A stretch of 53,800 nt of DNA from Acidovorax sp. GW101-3H11 (GTDB lineage Bacteria > Pseudomonadota > Gammaproteobacteria > Burkholderiales > Burkholderiaceae_C), in the NCBI RefSeq assembly GCF_001633105.1, contig NZ_LUKZ01000011.1, positions 79,068-132,867 of the forward strand, in the 5' to 3' direction. This document shows positions 44,271 through 52,893 of the stretch, in pieces; the stretch's first letter is position 1, and each line of letters begins with the position of its first letter. The notes under the pieces are model-generated. The model made no database searches and was not told where the DNA came from. It saw only the letters and a program-made list of their open reading frames with translations. Position numbers and translations under genes: made by a program.

Positions 44271-44993
44271 ATGTCTGCCACTCCCACCAAGACCCGGACC
44301 GCGTCCCCCCGCGCAGCCTCTACCCGCAAGACGGGCGTGCGCGAGCAGGCCGCTCAGACCACGCGCGACAACATCCTGAAGGCGGCGACCAAGGTGTTCG
44401 CCCGCTACGGCTACGAAGGCGGCAGCGTGGAGAAGATCTCCAAGGCGGCCAAGTCCTTCGACCGGATGATCTACTACTACTTCGGCAGCAAGGAAGGCCT
44501 GTTCATCGAGGTGCTGGAGGAAACCTACCGGCGCATGAACGACGCGGAATCCAAGCTCGATCTGGCCACGGACAAGCCCATCGAGGCCCTGCAGGCGGTG
44601 ATCCGCTTCGTGGTGAGCTACTACCGCAAGAACCCCGAGTTCATCACGCTGCTCAACACCGAAAACCTGCACAAGGGCAAGCACATTTCCAAGTCGATGC
44701 GCGCCCGCGAATATTCGTCGCCCGCCATCGAGATGATCCGCCGCGTGCTGGAGAGCGGCCAGGCACAGGGCCTGTTCCGCAAGGACGTGTCGGCGCGCGA
44801 TGTGTACCTGCTGATCGCCGCCACGGGCTACTTCTACATGTCCAACCGGCACACGCTGTCGGCCTTTCTGGGCGAAGACCTGGAGACGCCCGACGCCCTG
44901 GCGCACTGGGAGACGTTTGTCATCGACAGCGTGCTGCGCACCGTGGCACCCGGCCCCCACCTGCCCAAGGGCAAGGCAGCAGCGGCGGCCTGA
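44271..44993 (+). CDS. TetR-family transcriptional regulator
   Basis: This is a 240-residue regulator. After a basic, Thr/Ala-rich N-terminus, the helix-turn-helix reads TRDNILKAATKVFARYGYEG and SVEKISKAAKSFDRMIYYYFGSKEGLF. The C-terminal ligand part (about 90-225) is all helical. It lies between fpr and the enamidase gene and is probably co-transcribed with them. The inverted repeat at 42917 is its most likely target, and a pathway intermediate the likely inducer; both are inference. The RBS is AGGACCCGCC. Confidence 0.93.
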   Translation: MSATPTKTRTASPRAASTRKTGVREQAAQTTRDNILKAATKVFARYGYEGGSVEKISKAAKSFDRMIYYYFGSKEGLFIEVLEETYRRMNDAESKLDLATDKPIEALQAVIRFVVSYYRKNPEFITLLNTENLHKGKHISKSMRAREYSSPAIEMIRRVLESGQAQGLFRKDVSARDVYLLIAATGYFYMSNRHTLSAFLGEDLETPDALAHWETFVIDSVLRTVAPGPHLPKGKAAAAA

Positions 44994-45061
44994 ACCAACA
45001 AGAGATTTTTCCCTGCGGAGTGCCGCGTGGCGCCCCGCCCACCACCCCACGAGGAGAATCC

Positions 45062-46249
45062 ATGGCAGAAGCAGCAGCAGGCGGCAAATCGGGCAAGGTC
45101 GTCATCCAGAACATCGGCCTTTTGTTGTCGGGCGACCTGGACCGCCCCATCCTCGACGCCGACACCATCGTGGTGAATGACGGCCTCATCGTGGCCGTGG
45201 GCCGCTACAAGGACTGCGACACCGAGCATGCGCAAACCGTGATCGACGCGCGCCAGACCTGCGTGGCGCCGGGCCTGATCGACAGCCACGTACACCCCGT
45301 ATTCGGCGACTGGACGCCGCGCCAGAACCAGATCGGGTGGATCGACTCCACCATGAACGGCGGCGTGACCACCATGGTCTCGGCCGGTGAAGTGCACCTG
45401 CCCGGCCGCCCCAAGGACATCGTGGGCCTGAAGGCCCTGGCCATCACCGCGCAGCGTTCGTTCGACAACTTCCGCCCCGGTGGCGTGAAGGTGATCGCGG
45501 GTGCCCCGGTGATCGAAAAAGGCATGACCGAGCAGGACTTCAAGGACCTGGCCGAGGCCGGCGTGACGCTGCTGGGCGAGGTGGGCCTGGGCTCCGTCAA
45601 GGCGGGCTACGAGGCCCAGCAGATGGTGGCCTGGGCGCGCAAGCACGGCATCCAGAGCACCATCCACACGGGCGGCCCGTCCATCCCGGGCTCGGGCCTG
45701 ATCGACAAGGACGTGGTGCTGGAGGCCGATGCCGACGTGATCGGCCACATCAACGGCGGCCACACCTCGCTGCCCTGGAAGCATGTGTGCGAGCTGTGCG
45801 AAAAATCATCCCGCGCGATCGAGCTGGTGCACAACGGCAACGAGAAGATCGCCATCCAGGCCGCGCGCGCGGCCATCGAGCTCAAGTGCCCGCACCGCGT
45901 GATCCTGGGCACCGACGGCCCGGCGGGCTCGGGCGTGCAGCCGCTGGGCATGCTGCGCATGATTGCGCTCATCTCCAGCTTTGCCGACATCCCCGCCGAG
46001 CTGGTGTTCTGCTTTGCCACGGGCAACACGGCGCGCATCCGCAACCTGAACTGCGGCCTGATCGAGGTGGGCCGCGCGGCCGACTTTGTGTTCATGGACC
46101 GCGCCCAGCACACGGCTGGCGCCACGCTGCTGGAGAGCGTGCAACTGGGCGACATCCCGGGCATTGGCATGGTGATGATCGACGGCCTGGTGCGCTGTGG
46201 TCGCAGCCGCAACACGCCGCCCGCGACCGAGATCCCGGTGGTGCTGTAA
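45062..46249 (+). CDS. ena: Enamidase homologue (amidohydrolase superfamily)
   Basis: This is a 395-residue metal-dependent hydrolase, with GAGGAG before ATG 45062. It follows the E. barkeri enamidase along its length from memory: VIQNIGLLLSGDLDRPILDADTI, GLIDSHVHP (H76, H78), GGVTTMVSAGE, GRPKDIVGLKALAITAQRSF, GEVGLGSVK (E173), IHTGGPSIPGS (H202), GHINGG (H229), GTDGPAGSG (D285) and the C-terminal SRNTPPA. That enzyme opens 1,4,5,6-tetrahydro-6-oxonicotinate to 2-formylglutarate and ammonia, directly after the reductase step. Finding both in one divergent cluster makes the assignment mutually supporting. A strong hairpin follows the gene. Confidence 0.85.
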   Translation: MAEAAAGGKSGKVVIQNIGLLLSGDLDRPILDADTIVVNDGLIVAVGRYKDCDTEHAQTVIDARQTCVAPGLIDSHVHPVFGDWTPRQNQIGWIDSTMNGGVTTMVSAGEVHLPGRPKDIVGLKALAITAQRSFDNFRPGGVKVIAGAPVIEKGMTEQDFKDLAEAGVTLLGEVGLGSVKAGYEAQQMVAWARKHGIQSTIHTGGPSIPGSGLIDKDVVLEADADVIGHINGGHTSLPWKHVCELCEKSSRAIELVHNGNEKIAIQAARAAIELKCPHRVILGTDGPAGSGVQPLGMLRMIALISSFADIPAELVFCFATGNTARIRNLNCGLIEVGRAADFVFMDRAQHTAGATLLESVQLGDIPGIGMVMIDGLVRCGRSRNTPPATEIPVVL

Positions 46250-46271
46250 CCCGCAGACCAACCAGCCGCGA

Positions 46272-46308
46272 CAAAAACAAAAGCCCGCGCTTGCGGGCCT
46301 TTGTTTTG
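46272..46308. terminator. Bidirectional terminator after the enamidase gene
   Basis: The stem AACAAAAGCCCGC-gctt-GCGGGCcTTTGTT is A-rich on one side and T-rich on the other. It serves the enamidase gene and the convergent glycine-zipper gene. Confidence 0.85.
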
Positions 46309-46327
46309 GGGGAAGCGACTGACGGGC

Positions 46328-47113
46328 TCAGTAGGTGTCCGACACCCGCACCGCACCCGGCTGGGGCTGCGCATAAGGGTCTGCAGCACGGGCCGAGCCG
46401 CCCTGGTCCACGCGGAAGCCCTTGCCCTGCAGCACCACGGGCGTGCCCACGGCGGTGGGTTCTGCGCGCTGGAAGTGGCGCAGCGAGCCATCCTCCATGC
46501 GCACCGCCACTTGGTACACGGTGGTGGTGCGCGTGCGCTCTTCGACCTTGTGGCCCACATAACCGCCGCCCACGGCGCCCAGCACAGTGGCGGCGGTGCG
46601 GCCGCTGCCCTTGCCGATCTGGTTGCCCACCACGGCACCCAGCACGCCACCGGCCACGGCGCCTACGCCCGTGGCGGGGGCAGCTTGTTGAACCGCCTGC
46701 ACCGATTCGACACGGCCGCAGCTGCGGCACACAGGGGCTGCAGCACGCACGGGCTGGGCAGCGCCCCCGGGGGCCATGCCACCCGCCATGTCACCGGACC
46801 GGCCTGCGCTGCCGCCGGTCTGCGGACGGTAGTTTGCTCCGCTATTCATAGCATTCTGGGCAGGTACAACCGGCGCTTGGGCCCGTTTTTCTTCAATGAT
46901 CTCGGATTCGGGCGTGCGGGGGGCCGCCGCCAGGGCGGCGGGGGCTGTCGCATCGGCTGCCGAGGGCGTGCGGTTTTGCATCACCAGGGTCGCACCCAAG
47001 GCCAGCACGCTCACGCCCAGCGCGCCAATGGCCGCCCACATCCATTTCAGGGCCGGTCCGGCGGGGGCTGCAGCGGGTACGGGCGAGGCAGGAGAAGAAA
47101 CTGTCAGGTTCAT
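46328..47113 (-). CDS. Glycine-zipper 2TM-domain envelope protein
   Basis: This is a 261-residue protein. Start ATG 47113 has AAGG eight bases upstream; ATGs at 47119 and 47131 are in frame but badly spaced. A transmembrane helix (about 22-45, MWAAIGALGVSVLALGATLV) is followed by an Ala/Pro-rich low-complexity region and a CRSC pair. The glycine zipper GVGAVAGGVLGAVVGNQIGKGSGRTAATVLGAVGGGYVGHKVEE (about 150-195) is followed by a C-terminal beta domain (YQVAVRMEDGSLRHFQR). Family members are outer-membrane or periplasmic proteins of unclear role (SlyB/YmgG-like). It is convergent with the enamidase gene and not part of that cluster. Confidence 0.85.
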   Translation of the reverse strand: MNLTVSSPASPVPAAAPAGPALKWMWAAIGALGVSVLALGATLVMQNRTPSAADATAPAALAAAPRTPESEIIEEKRAQAPVVPAQNAMNSGANYRPQTGGSAGRSGDMAGGMAPGGAAQPVRAAAPVCRSCGRVESVQAVQQAAPATGVGAVAGGVLGAVVGNQIGKGSGRTAATVLGAVGGGYVGHKVEERTRTTTVYQVAVRMEDGSLRHFQRAEPTAVGTPVVLQGKGFRVDQGGSARAADPYAQPQPGAVRVSDTY

Positions 47114-47429
47114 GGTCATATCCTTGTTCATGTCGGAGAAATCCGCAGGGGGCGGCAGGTAGATGTGCGCTGCATGCCCGCTACGGAATGGCGCCGTGGT
47201 GTTTCAACGGCCTGGATGGTGCAAAGGTACACAGCGGGGGGCGCTGCGGTGTGGCCGGTTTGTAAGCGGCAGTAAGCAGCGGTAAACCACCTTGGCCAGC
47301 ACTTGCGACGCCAGGCCCCGCATATGGGCCCTGCCCGCACAGCCCGGCAGCGCAATGGGCGCCATCGCAGCGGCCCGGACGATCCGGCCGCCGCGCTGGC
47401 CCCGGCTTGTTGTGCGCTGTTGCCAACAT

Positions 47430-48428
47430 TTACAGCTCCTGCACCCGCGCGCGGGCCGCGGCCGTCCACCGGGCCCAGCCCACCGGTCGACGTGGCCCGG
47501 GATGCAAGGCCTGCTCCAGCGCCTGCGCACAGCTGGCAGAAAACAGCAGGATGGCCGATGAAAAATAGATCCACATGAGCAGCACCACCAGCGAGCCCGC
47601 CGCACCATAGGCCGACACCACGGCTGCTGTGGACAGGTACCACGCCAGCAGCTGCTTGCCCACCGTGAACAGCGTGGCCCCCACCACGGCGCCCATCACC
47701 AGGTAGCGCAGCGACGGCTTGGGGCCCGCGCCGATGCGCATGAGCCCCACAAACAGGGCCACCGCAAACCCGAAGGCAATGGCTTCGTTGACGACCTGCA
47801 GCAGCGGTGCCAGGGGCGCCAAGGTGGGCAGGTGTGCCACGGTCAGCCGCTCTCCCGCCCAGCCCGCCAACAGGTGGATCAGCGTGGACAGCGCCAGCGA
47901 CACCATGAGCAAAAAGCCCAGCGCCAGCACATAGGCCAGCCCCCGCAGCCGCAGCGACGCCATGCGCCACCACGCGGCCCGCTGGGGCGGGGTGTAGCCA
48001 TCCCGGCGCCACAGCCGCTCCAGCGCCGACTGCAGCTCCACAAACACGCCGGTGGCGCCCGAGACCAGCACCACAAACCCGATGGCCGATGCCAGCCGCC
48101 CCTCGGACGGGGCCTGGGCGCTGGCCATGGCCTGGCGCACCACATCGGCCACCTGTTGGCCCATCACCGACTGCACCTGGGCGACCAGGCTGCTCTCCAG
48201 GTAGCTGCGGTCCACCCACCAGCCCAGCACGCCCACCAACAGCAGCAGCAGGGGCGCCAGGCTGAGCATGCCGTAGAACGACATGGCCGCGCTCATGCGC
48301 AGCCCATCGGCGTCCAGCCACATCTGAGCGGCGCGCCAGAACGGCTGCACCAGGCGCCACAGGGGCAACAGGGGCTGGGCGATGCGGGCAAGCGAAGTCG
48401 CCATCAAGGACGGAGGGGGCGCGGTCAT
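47430..48428 (-). CDS. YihY/virulence factor BrkB family membrane protein
   Basis: This is a 332-residue inner-membrane protein from ATG 48428; ATG 48404 is an alternative eight residues in. It has about six hydrophobic segments and the family pattern: DGLRMSAAMSFYGMLSLAPLLLL, a central RLWRRDGYTPPQRAAWWRM stretch, and late SAYGAAGSLVVLLMWIYFSSAILLFSA. Despite older names (RNase BN, BrkB), the family has no proven enzymatic role. It is a single gene with no clear partners. Confidence 0.9.
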   Translation of the reverse strand: MTAPPPSLMATSLARIAQPLLPLWRLVQPFWRAAQMWLDADGLRMSAAMSFYGMLSLAPLLLLLVGVLGWWVDRSYLESSLVAQVQSVMGQQVADVVRQAMASAQAPSEGRLASAIGFVVLVSGATGVFVELQSALERLWRRDGYTPPQRAAWWRMASLRLRGLAYVLALGFLLMVSLALSTLIHLLAGWAGERLTVAHLPTLAPLAPLLQVVNEAIAFGFAVALFVGLMRIGAGPKPSLRYLVMGAVVGATLFTVGKQLLAWYLSTAAVVSAYGAAGSLVVLLMWIYFSSAILLFSASCAQALEQALHPGPRRPVGWARWTAAARARVQEL

Positions 48429-48731
48429 CCCCGCGAGCGTAAGGCCTGGCGGCGGCCCCATCCATCCGCCGCAGCCGCGAGGCGGGGTAGGCGCTGTCCC
48501 ACACGCACCGTGCCGGATGCATCGCACAGAGTTTCAAAGGTGACAGCACCGGTTTTACACGGTGCCTGGGCAGGGCTAGCATGGGGCGCTGTCGGTTGAC
48601 TCGACCGCCATTGACACAGCGGCCACCGCCGCCCCAGCCGCACCTCCTCACCCAGCCTGCGGGCCACAAGCCGCCGGGCTGGTCTTGGCATTCACTCAAC
48701 TCACCCCTCTCTGCACGAAAGCGTTTTTTCC

Positions 48732-49505
48732 ATGAGCGTCAAGCAACTCTTCGATCTCACCGGCCAGGTCGCCCTGGTCACTGGCGGCTCGCGCGGCCTG
48801 GGCCTGCAGATGGCCGAAGCCCTGGGCGAAATGGGCGCCAAACTTGCCATCACCGCACGCAAGGCCGATGAGCTGGCCGAGGCCAAAAAGCACCTGGAGG
48901 CCCAGGGCTACGAGGTGCTGACCGTGGTCAACGACCTGCAAAAGACCGAGGACATCCCCGGCCTGGTGGACCAAGTGGTCGAGCGCTTTGGCACCATCGA
49001 CATCCTGGTCAACAACGCGGGCGCCACCTGGGGCGCCAAGGCCGAGGACTACCCCGACGCCGCCTGGCACAAGGTGATGGACCTGAACGTGAGCGCACCG
49101 TTTTTCCTGTCGCGCGAAGTGGGCAAGCGCTGCATGATCCCGCGCGGCAAGGGCTCGATCATCGTCACGGCCTCGGTGGCCGCGCTCAAGGGCACGCCTC
49201 CGGGCATGAACACCATTGCCTACAACACCTCCAAGGCCGCCGCGCTGCACTTTGCGCGCACGCTGGCGTCCGAATGGGGACACTACGGCGTTCGCGTCAA
49301 TGCGATCTGCCCCGGCTTCTTCCCGAGCAAGATGGCCAGCGGCCTGATCGAAAAGCTGGGCCCTGCGATGATCGAGCGCACGCCGCTGCGCCGCATTGGC
49401 GGCGAAGAGGACCTCAAGGGCGCGGTGGTGTTCCTGGCGTCCAATGCCTCGCGGCACATCACGGGCGAAAGCATCGTGGTGGATGGCGGCGCCAGTTTGA
49501 TTTGA
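48732..49505 (+). CDS. SDR-family oxidoreductase
   Basis: This is a 257-residue short-chain dehydrogenase with TGGSRGLG at 17-24, NNAG at 94-97, S148, and Y164-x3-K168 (YNTSK). R43 after strand 2 (TARKADELAE) suggests NADP. The C-terminal HITGESIVVDGGASLI is typical of the 3-oxoacyl-reductase/gluconate-dehydrogenase-like group. It precedes an acyl-CoA ligase gene by 146 bp containing repeat B. A later step in the nicotinate-type pathway is conceivable but unsupported; it could as well be general fatty-acid or alcohol metabolism. Confidence 0.88.
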   Translation: MSVKQLFDLTGQVALVTGGSRGLGLQMAEALGEMGAKLAITARKADELAEAKKHLEAQGYEVLTVVNDLQKTEDIPGLVDQVVERFGTIDILVNNAGATWGAKAEDYPDAAWHKVMDLNVSAPFFLSREVGKRCMIPRGKGSIIVTASVAALKGTPPGMNTIAYNTSKAAALHFARTLASEWGHYGVRVNAICPGFFPSKMASGLIEKLGPAMIERTPLRRIGGEEDLKGAVVFLASNASRHITGESIVVDGGASLI

Positions 49506-49597
49506 GCCCCCTGAGGCGCTGCGCGCCTTCCCCCTCAGGGGGACGACGGCCTTTGCTGCGGGGCGGCCCTTGCTGGCCGTCCCTCGCCTGAGGTGCG
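49506..49597 (+). repeat. Dispersed repeat B, copy 3
   Basis: It begins directly after the SDR stop codon: ccccctga-ggcgc-tgc-gcgcc-tt-cccc-tcaggggg nested hairpin, then gcggggcggcccttg. It is closely similar to copies 1 and 2. Confidence 0.85.
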
Positions 49598-49651
49598 CCC
49601 TGTTTTGTCCGGCCTGTACCCTGCACGAACCAACCCAGAGTTCCGTATCCC

Positions 49652-51343
49652 ATGTCCGACCGCCACCTCGCCCATTGGCCGCCCGGCCTATCGCTCCACC
49701 TCACGCTGCCGCAGACGCATCTGTTCCACAACGCCGAGGTGTCGGCCGCGCGCTACCCGGACAAACCTTTTCTGGTGTTCTACGACACGCTGGTGACCTT
49801 CCGGCAGTTCCAGCAGCAGGCCGAGCACATTGCGGGCTTTTTGCAGCAGGTGTGTGGCGTGAAGGCGGGCGACCGCGTGCTGCTGTACATGCAAAACAGC
49901 CCGCAGTGGATTCTGGCGTTCTACGGCATCCTGCGCGCCAACGCGGTGGTGGTGCCGGTGAATCCCATGAACCTCACCGACGAACTGCGCCACTACGTGC
50001 ACGACAGCGGCGCCACCGTGGCCTTTGTGCCGCAGGACCTGCATGCACAGGCGCAGCCGCTGGTGGATGCTGCAGGGGGCGAAGGCAAGCTCCAGCACCT
50101 CATCGTGGCCGCCTACAGCGACTACCTGCAGGTGCCCACCGACCTGCCCGTGCCCGCTTTCGTGTCGGCACCGCGCCAGGCCATTGATGCCCCCGGCGTC
50201 ACGCAGTGGAGCGACATGCTCGCGCAGCAGCGCACCCCCGGACCCATTACCACCGGGCCGGACGACCTGTGCGTGATGCCCTACACCTCGGGCACCACGG
50301 GCCACCCCAAGGGCTGCATGCACACGCACCGCAGCGCCATGAGCACGCTGGTGGGCGGCGTGCAGTGGTTTGCGCGCACCCAGGATTCGACCTACCTCAC
50401 GGTGCTTCCGCTGTTCCACGTCACCGGCATGTCGGGCAGCATGAACGGGCCGCTGTTTGTGGGCGCCACGGTGGTCGTGCTGCCGCGCTGGGACCGTGAT
50501 GCGGCCGCCCAGCTCATCCAGCGCTACCGGGTCACCATCTGGCAGGCCATCTCGACCATGGTGGTGGACTTTCTGGCCAACCCGCGCATCGCCGACTACG
50601 ACATCAGCAGCCTGCAGGCCATGCGCGGCGGCGGTGCGGCCATGCCCAAGGCCGTGGCGCAGCGCCTGAAGGATCTGACCGGGCTCGACTACGTGGAGGG
50701 CTACGGCATGTCCGAAACCATGGCCGCCACCCACATCAACCCGCCCCACCGCCCCAAGCCACAGTGCCTGGGCATCCCGGTGTTCGACGTGGATGCGCGC
50801 GTGGTGGACCCGGCCACCTTCGCCGAACTGCCTCCGGGCGAGATTGGCGAGATCGTGGTGCACGGCCCCCAGGTCATGCGGGGCTACTGGAACAACCCGC
50901 AGGCCACCACCGACAGCTTTGTGACGCTGGACGGCAAGCGCTTTCTGCGCACGGGCGACCTGGCGCAGGTGGACGAGGACGGCTACTTCTTCATGGTGGA
51001 CCGGCTCAAGCGCATGATCAATGCGTCGGGCTTCAAGGTCTGGCCCGCCGAGGTCGAAGCCATGATGTACGCCCACCCTGCCATCCAGGAGGTGTGCGTG
51101 ATCGCCGCGCACGACGAGCGCCGGGGCGAGACGGTGAAGGCCCTGGTCGTGCTGCGCGACGCCTTCAAGGGCCAGGTCAGTGAGAAGTCCATCATCGACT
51201 GGAGCCACGAACACATGGCCGCCTACAAAAGCCCGCGCATCGTGCAGCTGGTGGACAGCCTGCCCAAGTCCGGCACGGGCAAGGTGCAGTGGCGCGAGCT
51301 GCAGGAGCAGGAGCGCAGCCGCGCTGCCGGGGCTGCGGGCTGA
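49652..51343 (+). CDS. Acyl-CoA synthetase (AMP-forming, fatty-acid type)
   Basis: This is a 563-residue adenylate-forming ligase. Motif A5-type signatures are YTSGTTGHPKGCMHTH, GYGMSETMAATHINPP, and YWNNPQATTDSF followed by FLRTGDLAQVDEDGYFFMVDRL; the C-terminal lysine lies in PKSGTGKVQWRELQ. It resembles medium/long-chain fatty-acid ligases. It may be co-transcribed with the SDR gene upstream despite the intervening hairpin repeat. The substrate is unknown. Confidence 0.92.
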   Translation: MSDRHLAHWPPGLSLHLTLPQTHLFHNAEVSAARYPDKPFLVFYDTLVTFRQFQQQAEHIAGFLQQVCGVKAGDRVLLYMQNSPQWILAFYGILRANAVVVPVNPMNLTDELRHYVHDSGATVAFVPQDLHAQAQPLVDAAGGEGKLQHLIVAAYSDYLQVPTDLPVPAFVSAPRQAIDAPGVTQWSDMLAQQRTPGPITTGPDDLCVMPYTSGTTGHPKGCMHTHRSAMSTLVGGVQWFARTQDSTYLTVLPLFHVTGMSGSMNGPLFVGATVVVLPRWDRDAAAQLIQRYRVTIWQAISTMVVDFLANPRIADYDISSLQAMRGGGAAMPKAVAQRLKDLTGLDYVEGYGMSETMAATHINPPHRPKPQCLGIPVFDVDARVVDPATFAELPPGEIGEIVVHGPQVMRGYWNNPQATTDSFVTLDGKRFLRTGDLAQVDEDGYFFMVDRLKRMINASGFKVWPAEVEAMMYAHPAIQEVCVIAAHDERRGETVKALVVLRDAFKGQVSEKSIIDWSHEHMAAYKSPRIVQLVDSLPKSGTGKVQWRELQEQERSRAAGAAG

Positions 51344-51376
51344 GCAGCGGCGCATGGAATTTCACGCAACAGCTAC

Positions 51377-51436
51377 TGTTTTTATAGCTATCAGCGCTTG
51401 ACCATCGCGCGCAAACGGCCAAAAAACCTTCAGAAA
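51377..51436 (+). repeat. Dispersed repeat A, copy 5
   Basis: gtttttatagctatcagcgcttgacc...ggccaaaaaaccttcagaaaac fills most of the gap between the ligase and esterase genes. Confidence 0.65.
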
Positions 51437-51454
51437 ACTCACCATTCCACGCTC

Positions 51455-52624
51455 ATGCACCCCTCCGCCCTCGCCCGCCTGCGCTCCGTGCTGCAAACCC
51501 ATGTGGACCAGGGCCTGCTGCCCGGTGCCGTGGCCCTTGTTCACCACCAGGGCCACACCGTTCTGCACACGGCCGTGGGCCACCAGCGCCCGCCCAGCGC
51601 CGGATCGGCGGTGCCCGCCATGGCGCCCGACACGGTGTTCCGCATCTATTCCATGACCAAACCCATCGCCTCGCTGGTGGCGATGATGCTCATGGAAGAA
51701 GGCCGCCTGCTGCTCTCGCACCCCGTGGCCCACTACCTGCCCGCGTTTGCAGGCCAGCGCGTGTACGACGAAGCCACCGGCGCCACCGCCCCCGTGCAGC
51801 GCGAGGCCACGGTGCACGACCTGCTGCGCCACACCGCCGGCCTGAGCTACGCGTGGGAGGCCGGCACCGTGCCCGACGCCTACCGCACCGCCCGCATCGG
51901 CTCGCGCCGCCACAGCAATGCCGAGCTGGCCGCCGCGCTGGGCCCTTTGCCCCTGGTCCACCAACCCGGCACCCGCTGGGAATACAGCCGCGCCACCGAC
52001 GTGCTGGGCGCGGTGCTGGAGGTGATCGAGGGCGAAAGCCTGGGCGCCATCCTGCAGCGCCGCGTGTTCGGCCCGCTGGGCATGCACGACACGGGCTTTG
52101 CGGTGCCAGCCGCACAGCAGCACCGCCTGGCCGAGGCCTTTGAGCGCGACCCGCAGACCGGCATCGGCATGCCACTGATCGACGTGACCGCGCCGCCCGT
52201 GTTCGAGTCGGCCGGTGGCGGGCTGGTCTCCACCGCCAGCGACTACGCGCGCTTCCTGCAGCTCATGCTGGGCCGGGGTACCGCCCCCGGGCCCGACGGC
52301 CCCAACGGCCTTGGCGCTCCTGTTCGCCTGCTGGGCCGCGCCACGGTGGACTTCATGACCGCCGACCACCTGGGCAACCTGCCCGTGGCGGGCGACATCC
52401 TGCCCACCGGCTACGGCTTTGGCCTGGGCGTGGCCGTGCGCACCGCCACCGGCCAGGCCACCCGGCCGGGCTCAGCCGGGCACTACAGCTGGAGCGGCCT
52501 GGGCGGCACCTTCTTTTTTGTGGACCCGGCAGAAGACCTGTTCGCCATCCTGCTCACGCAGGCGCCCGGCCAATTGCGCTACCTGTGCGAGCTGTACCCG
52601 GCGCTGGTGTACGCAGCTCTTTGA
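51455..52624 (+). CDS. Serine hydrolase, class C beta-lactamase/EstB-type
   Basis: This is a 389-residue hydrolase. ATG 51455 (MHPSALARLRSVL) is preferred to a longer frame whose first codons run through repeat A. The catalytic motifs are S66-x-x-K69 (SMTK) and Y177-S (WEYSRATD), and the third motif is HYSWSGLGGTFFF, where KTG is replaced by a WSGLGG-type sequence as in EstB esterases. No signal peptide is seen, so it is probably a cytoplasmic esterase rather than a resistance enzyme. It lies between the ligase and a REP-like hairpin. Confidence 0.9.
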   Translation: MHPSALARLRSVLQTHVDQGLLPGAVALVHHQGHTVLHTAVGHQRPPSAGSAVPAMAPDTVFRIYSMTKPIASLVAMMLMEEGRLLLSHPVAHYLPAFAGQRVYDEATGATAPVQREATVHDLLRHTAGLSYAWEAGTVPDAYRTARIGSRRHSNAELAAALGPLPLVHQPGTRWEYSRATDVLGAVLEVIEGESLGAILQRRVFGPLGMHDTGFAVPAAQQHRLAEAFERDPQTGIGMPLIDVTAPPVFESAGGGLVSTASDYARFLQLMLGRGTAPGPDGPNGLGAPVRLLGRATVDFMTADHLGNLPVAGDILPTGYGFGLGVAVRTATGQATRPGSAGHYSWSGLGGTFFFVDPAEDLFAILLTQAPGQLRYLCELYPALVYAAL

Positions 52625-52643
52625 TCAACGTTCGGGCTTGATC

Positions 52644-52719
52644 CACCCCCACCGTTCTGGCTGAGCTTGTCGAAGCCCTGCGCGGCGCTTCGACAAGCTC
52701 AGCGTGAACGGATGGGGGG
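52644..52719. repeat. Large REP-like inverted repeat
   Basis: Arms ccgttctggctgagcttgtc (with flanks ccaccccc) and its near-complement gacaagctcagcgtgaacgg (with flank atgggggg) enclose an 11-nt loop. The arm sequence also occurs at 13777. It follows the esterase gene by 20 bp and could end its transcript. Confidence 0.8.
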
Positions 52720-52893
52720 TTGAACGCCAATCCGCATGACGGACCCCACCCGCGCAGCAACCCGCCGCCCTGCCATGGCCCGCGCCAGAGGCGCCCACAG
52801 GCCCCCGGCTTACACTCAACGCCCAGTCACGGCACGCGACACAGCCCCATCCGCAGTGCGCAAGCCCGTCCCCCAGATCTCTTTTTTGAACCT

